Of a DNA stretch of 6,559 nt, positions 6,519 through 6,559 are shown piece after piece. Position 1 is the stretch's first letter; each line of letters starts with the position of its first letter. The position numbers were made by a program, and so were the translations under genes. The notes beneath the pieces are model-generated. The model was not told the origin of the DNA, searched no databases, and worked only from the letters and a program-made list of their open reading frames with translations. Where the stretch lies: positions 1 to 6,559 of the forward strand of contig JAQVDG010000121.1 in NCBI GenBank assembly GCA_028698395.1. Direction: 5' to 3'. Source of the DNA: Weeksellaceae bacterium. GTDB taxonomy: Bacteria > Bacteroidota > Bacteroidia > Flavobacteriales > Weeksellaceae.

Positions 6519-6559
6519 TCGTTAAGATGTGGGGCAATTTTCTTATAAAGCGAAAGCAT

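Larger units (their letters stand above)
6437..6559 (-). mobile_element. Group II intron, 3' end (partial, continues beyond the window)
   Basis: Read on the minus strand, the last 123 bases contain the end of domain IV, then domain V, domain VI and the 3' splice site. The intron ends in CTACTCGAT with the terminal AT at 6438-6437, matching the usual AY intron end; the 3' exon then begins TATAAGCTGTGG. The CGC triad in domain V is the form found in class C introns rather than the commoner AGC. The 5' end and any reverse transcriptase/maturase gene lie to the right of the window. The intron is antisense to the upstream toxin operon, so it does not interrupt a visible gene. Confidence 0.82.

Noticed and set aside
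6397..6558. Minus-strand open frame of about 53 codons crossing the intron end
   Set aside because: It runs through domains V and VI and into the exon; a true maturase frame would end before domain V, and the residues show no reverse transcriptase motif.
1..6559. CRISPR array, tRNA or rRNA genes
   Set aside because: No regularly spaced direct repeats and no cloverleaf or rRNA-like stretch was seen on either strand.

Overview
The window reads as a low-GC chromosome fragment from a member of the Bacteroidota (Flavobacteriia/Chitinophagia-like). Three things point there: A/T-rich coding sequence, start codons without a Shine-Dalgarno purine run, and one promoter that fits the Bacteroidota form (-33 TTG, -7 TAnnTTTG) almost perfectly. 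The content is accessory: four genes on the plus strand with a defence or genetic-conflict character, followed by the end of a group II intron on the minus strand.

Left part (1-4583). The first gene is cut by the left edge of the window. It encodes an export signal, a concanavalin/LamG-like beta-sandwich region and a trypsin-like serine protease domain with an intact His-Asp-Ser triad. After 89 bases comes a 1074-residue protein with a sacsin/Hsp90-type GHKL ATPase domain at the N-terminus and a NO VEIN C-terminal domain (NOV_C, DUF3883), which resembles a restriction endonuclease, at the C-terminus. No clear promoter or terminator lies between the two, so they may be one transcription unit. 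Their joint function is not known to me. They are the best candidate here for an undescribed system, with the caveat that the protease looks exported and the ATPase looks cytoplasmic.

Middle (4584-6267). A complete AbiE-type (type IV) toxin-antitoxin operon follows: a winged-helix AbiEi-like antitoxin/repressor, then an AbiEii-family nucleotidyltransferase toxin that overlaps it by ATGA. The operon has its own promoter. A perfect 13-bp inverted repeat begins next to the -33 element, covers the spacer and the -7 box and stops one base before the start codon, which is a compact arrangement for autorepression.

Right end (6268-6559). About 170 bases without a gene, carrying short repeats, lead to the 3' end of a group II intron on the minus strand. 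Domain V (CGC triad with a G.U pair, two-base bulge) and domain VI (bulged branch-point A) can both be folded by eye. The rest of the intron, including any reverse transcriptase gene, lies beyond the right edge.
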